From Sulfurovum sp. (lineage in GTDB: Bacteria; Campylobacterota; Campylobacteria; Campylobacterales; Sulfurovaceae): 13,665 bases of DNA. Positions 12,340 to 13,665 of this stretch are shown here, piece by piece (within the stretch, counting starts at the first letter, position 1; each line of letters starts with the position of its first letter). A program made the position numbers and the translations under genes. Location of the stretch: assembly GCA_027066595.1 (NCBI GenBank), contig JAMONG010000093.1, positions 1-13,665 of the forward strand, read 5' to 3'. The notes below the pieces were generated by a model, which saw only the letters and a list, made by a program, of their open reading frames with translations, was not told the origin of the DNA and did not search any database.

Positions 12340-13665
12340 ATGAAGAAAATCATCATCTTATTTATGTTTATAGGGGCATTTTTATTTGCCCAAATACAAA
12401 ATGAGTGTATTGTCTGTCACGAGGGGATTAAAGACATCCGAGATAAAAATTCTGGGATGATGCAAGCCATTTTAGCCAAGGCAGATGAAGCAGGAGCAAA
12501 AGGTAACGACTGTATTGTTTGTCATGGGGGTAACCCTGAAACGACTAAAAAAGAAGAAGCACACAACGGTACATTGGCATACTTTTCGGAACATGAAGGG
12601 CCTAAAGCTTTTTACCCCTACCCTGCAAGTCCATGGATAAATGAAAATACCTGTGGCATGTGTCACCCCAACCAAGTCGCAGCCCAAGAGAATAACCTTA
12701 TGGCAACAGAGCAAGGTAAAATTCATGGGGCACTGTGGGGCTTTGGTGCAAAAGAGGGTTACAAACACACTTACACCAATTTTGGGGGAAAATCACCTGA
12801 CCCACATAAGCGTTTAGGCACAAAAACTTACCAGAAGTACATGGAAGAACTCAAAGCACTTGAACCTCAAGGTTTTTTGTCCGAGACAAAAGAACTTCCT
12901 GCCGCGCCTACTGCAGAAGAAGTAGAACGTGACCCAAGTCTTTCAGTCTATACTTACTTACGTCAAGAGTGTTTACGTTGTCATACAGGTGGAAAAGGTC
13001 GTAAAAGACGTGGAGACTACCGTGGGTTAGGCTGTGCTTCTTGTCATGTACCTTACTCAAATGTAGGACTTTATGAGGGTAAAGATAAAAGTATACCGAG
13101 TATGGAAGATGGACATATGTTAGTGCATGCCATACAGTCTTCACGAGAAGTGAAAGTAGAAGTAAATGATGTCAATTACTCAGGCATACCTGTAGAGACA
13201 TGTACAACCTGTCATAATCGCGGTAAGCGTATAGGGGTGAGTTACCAAGGACTAATGGAGACAGAGTACCAAGCAACGTTTGACTCTGATGGCAATGGAC
13301 AACCTAAACTACATACTAAACGCTATCTACACCTTACTGAAGATATACACTACTCCAAAGGGATGCTATGTCAAGACTGTCATACTTCTAACGATATGCA
13401 TGGTGATGGGTTCTTTAGAGGGGCGAACTTGGGAGCGGTAGAGATAGAGTGTCAAGACTGTCATGGAACCACACAGAAGTATCCATGGGAGCTACCGTTA
13501 GGGTACTCCGATGAGTTTGCTACCACACCTAAAACAGGTAAAGCAAGAGGAACAACCAAAACGCTTGCAGCATACTTAGAACAAGGGGCTATCCCCAAAG
13601 ATAGAGGTGATGGGTTTTTACTCTCTGCAAGGGGAAATCCTTTGACCAAAGCAGTAAAAAAAGGC
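12340..13665 (+). CDS. Multiheme cytochrome c, at least eight hemes (3' end beyond the window)
   Basis: The frame is open from the ATG to the last base, giving 442 residues with no stop, so the gene continues outside the window. The ATG has AGGAG 8 bases upstream; a GTG six bases earlier is too close to it. A signal peptide (about 1-17, FLFA before QIQNE) sends it to the periplasm or beyond. Eight CXXCH heme c sites are visible, starting at C23, C58, C105, C211, C232, C288, C344 and C371. A roughly 100-residue insertion separates hemes 3 and 4. Several non-motif His (for example H261-region HMLVH, H325, H331, H337, H354) are candidate distal ligands. The DIHYSKGMLCQDCH and DMHGDG stretch resembles large periplasmic or outer-surface cytochromes. 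Electron transfer is certain in kind; partner and acceptor are unknown. Confidence 0.9.
   Translation, partial: MKKIIILFMFIGAFLFAQIQNECIVCHEGIKDIRDKNSGMMQAILAKADEAGAKGNDCIVCHGGNPETTKKEEAHNGTLAYFSEHEGPKAFYPYPASPWINENTCGMCHPNQVAAQENNLMATEQGKIHGALWGFGAKEGYKHTYTNFGGKSPDPHKRLGTKTYQKYMEELKALEPQGFLSETKELPAAPTAEEVERDPSLSVYTYLRQECLRCHTGGKGRKRRGDYRGLGCASCHVPYSNVGLYEGKDKSIPSMEDGHMLVHAIQSSREVKVEVNDVNYSGIPVETCTTCHNRGKRIGVSYQGLMETEYQATFDSDGNGQPKLHTKRYLHLTEDIHYSKGMLCQDCHTSNDMHGDGFFRGANLGAVEIECQDCHGTTQKYPWELPLGYSDEFATTPKTGKARGTTKTLAAYLEQGAIPKDRGDGFLLSARGNPLTKAVKKG

Noticed and set aside
12472..13144. Minus-strand open frames opposite the multiheme cytochrome (12472-12768 and 12908-13144)
   Set aside because: The plus strand carries a signal peptide, a good ribosome site and eight CXXCH motifs across this region; the opposite frames are Cys/His/Phe-rich mirror images of it with no start signals.
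1..13665. tRNA, rRNA, CRISPR, insertion sequence or phage attachment signals
   Set aside because: Intergenic gaps are short and filled with promoters and ribosome sites; no cloverleaf, regular spaced repeats, transposase motifs or terminal repeats were seen by eye. A covariance-model scan for small RNAs was not possible.

Overview
The window looks like an ordinary chromosomal segment of a free-living member of the Campylobacterota, probably close to Sulfurovum or Sulfurimonas. The reasons are low G+C, very tight gene packing, -10 boxes without clear -35 boxes, a short (about 284 aa) BioB, a DNA topoisomerase I with four C-terminal zinc fingers, and a SurA-like chaperone next to dcd, as in the Campylobacter jejuni Cj1289-Cj1292 neighbourhood. 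The genus is an inference from gene content, not from an alignment. No rRNA, tRNA, CRISPR array, insertion sequence or prophage was seen, and no gene-free stretch exceeds about 140 bases.

Layout: (1) 107-958 (+), a secreted, highly charged coiled-coil protein preceded by a perfect 15-bp inverted repeat. (2) 955-2962 (-), a bioB / KefB-type cation:proton antiporter operon whose genes overlap by 8 bases. (3) 3096-6143 (+), a two-gene operon: a small membrane protein with a SPOR-like periplasmic domain, then an 813-aa hybrid 'kinase' with the same N-terminal architecture. (4) 6140-8335 (-), topA. (5) 8443-10260 (+), a large MscS-family mechanosensitive channel. (6) 10266-10736 (-), a BON-LysM protein like E. 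coli Kbp/YgaU. (7) 10842-12235 (-), a SurA-like periplasmic chaperone followed by dcd in one operon. (8) 12340 to the window end (+), a multiheme cytochrome c with at least eight CXXCH motifs, cut off by the window edge.

The most interesting item is the 3096-6143 operon. The 813-aa protein has the full layout of a hybrid sensor kinase (periplasmic SPOR-like domain, membrane segment, coiled coil, HisKA/HATPase-like core, two receivers, Hpt-like tail). However, the phospho-accepting histidine, the N, G1 and G2 ATP-binding boxes, the first receiver's aspartate and the Hpt histidine all appear to be lost. Only the second receiver keeps every catalytic residue. With its SPOR-like partner it looks like a cell-envelope signalling pair built on a pseudokinase scaffold, with one phospho-switch fed by another kinase.

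Several other genes share a cation and osmotic theme (antiporter, MscS channel, Kbp-like K+ sensor), but they are not in one operon. All three convergent gene pairs overlap or nearly touch at their 3' ends. One of these junctions is a perfect 22-bp palindrome covering both stop codons, probably a bidirectional terminator built into coding sequence.
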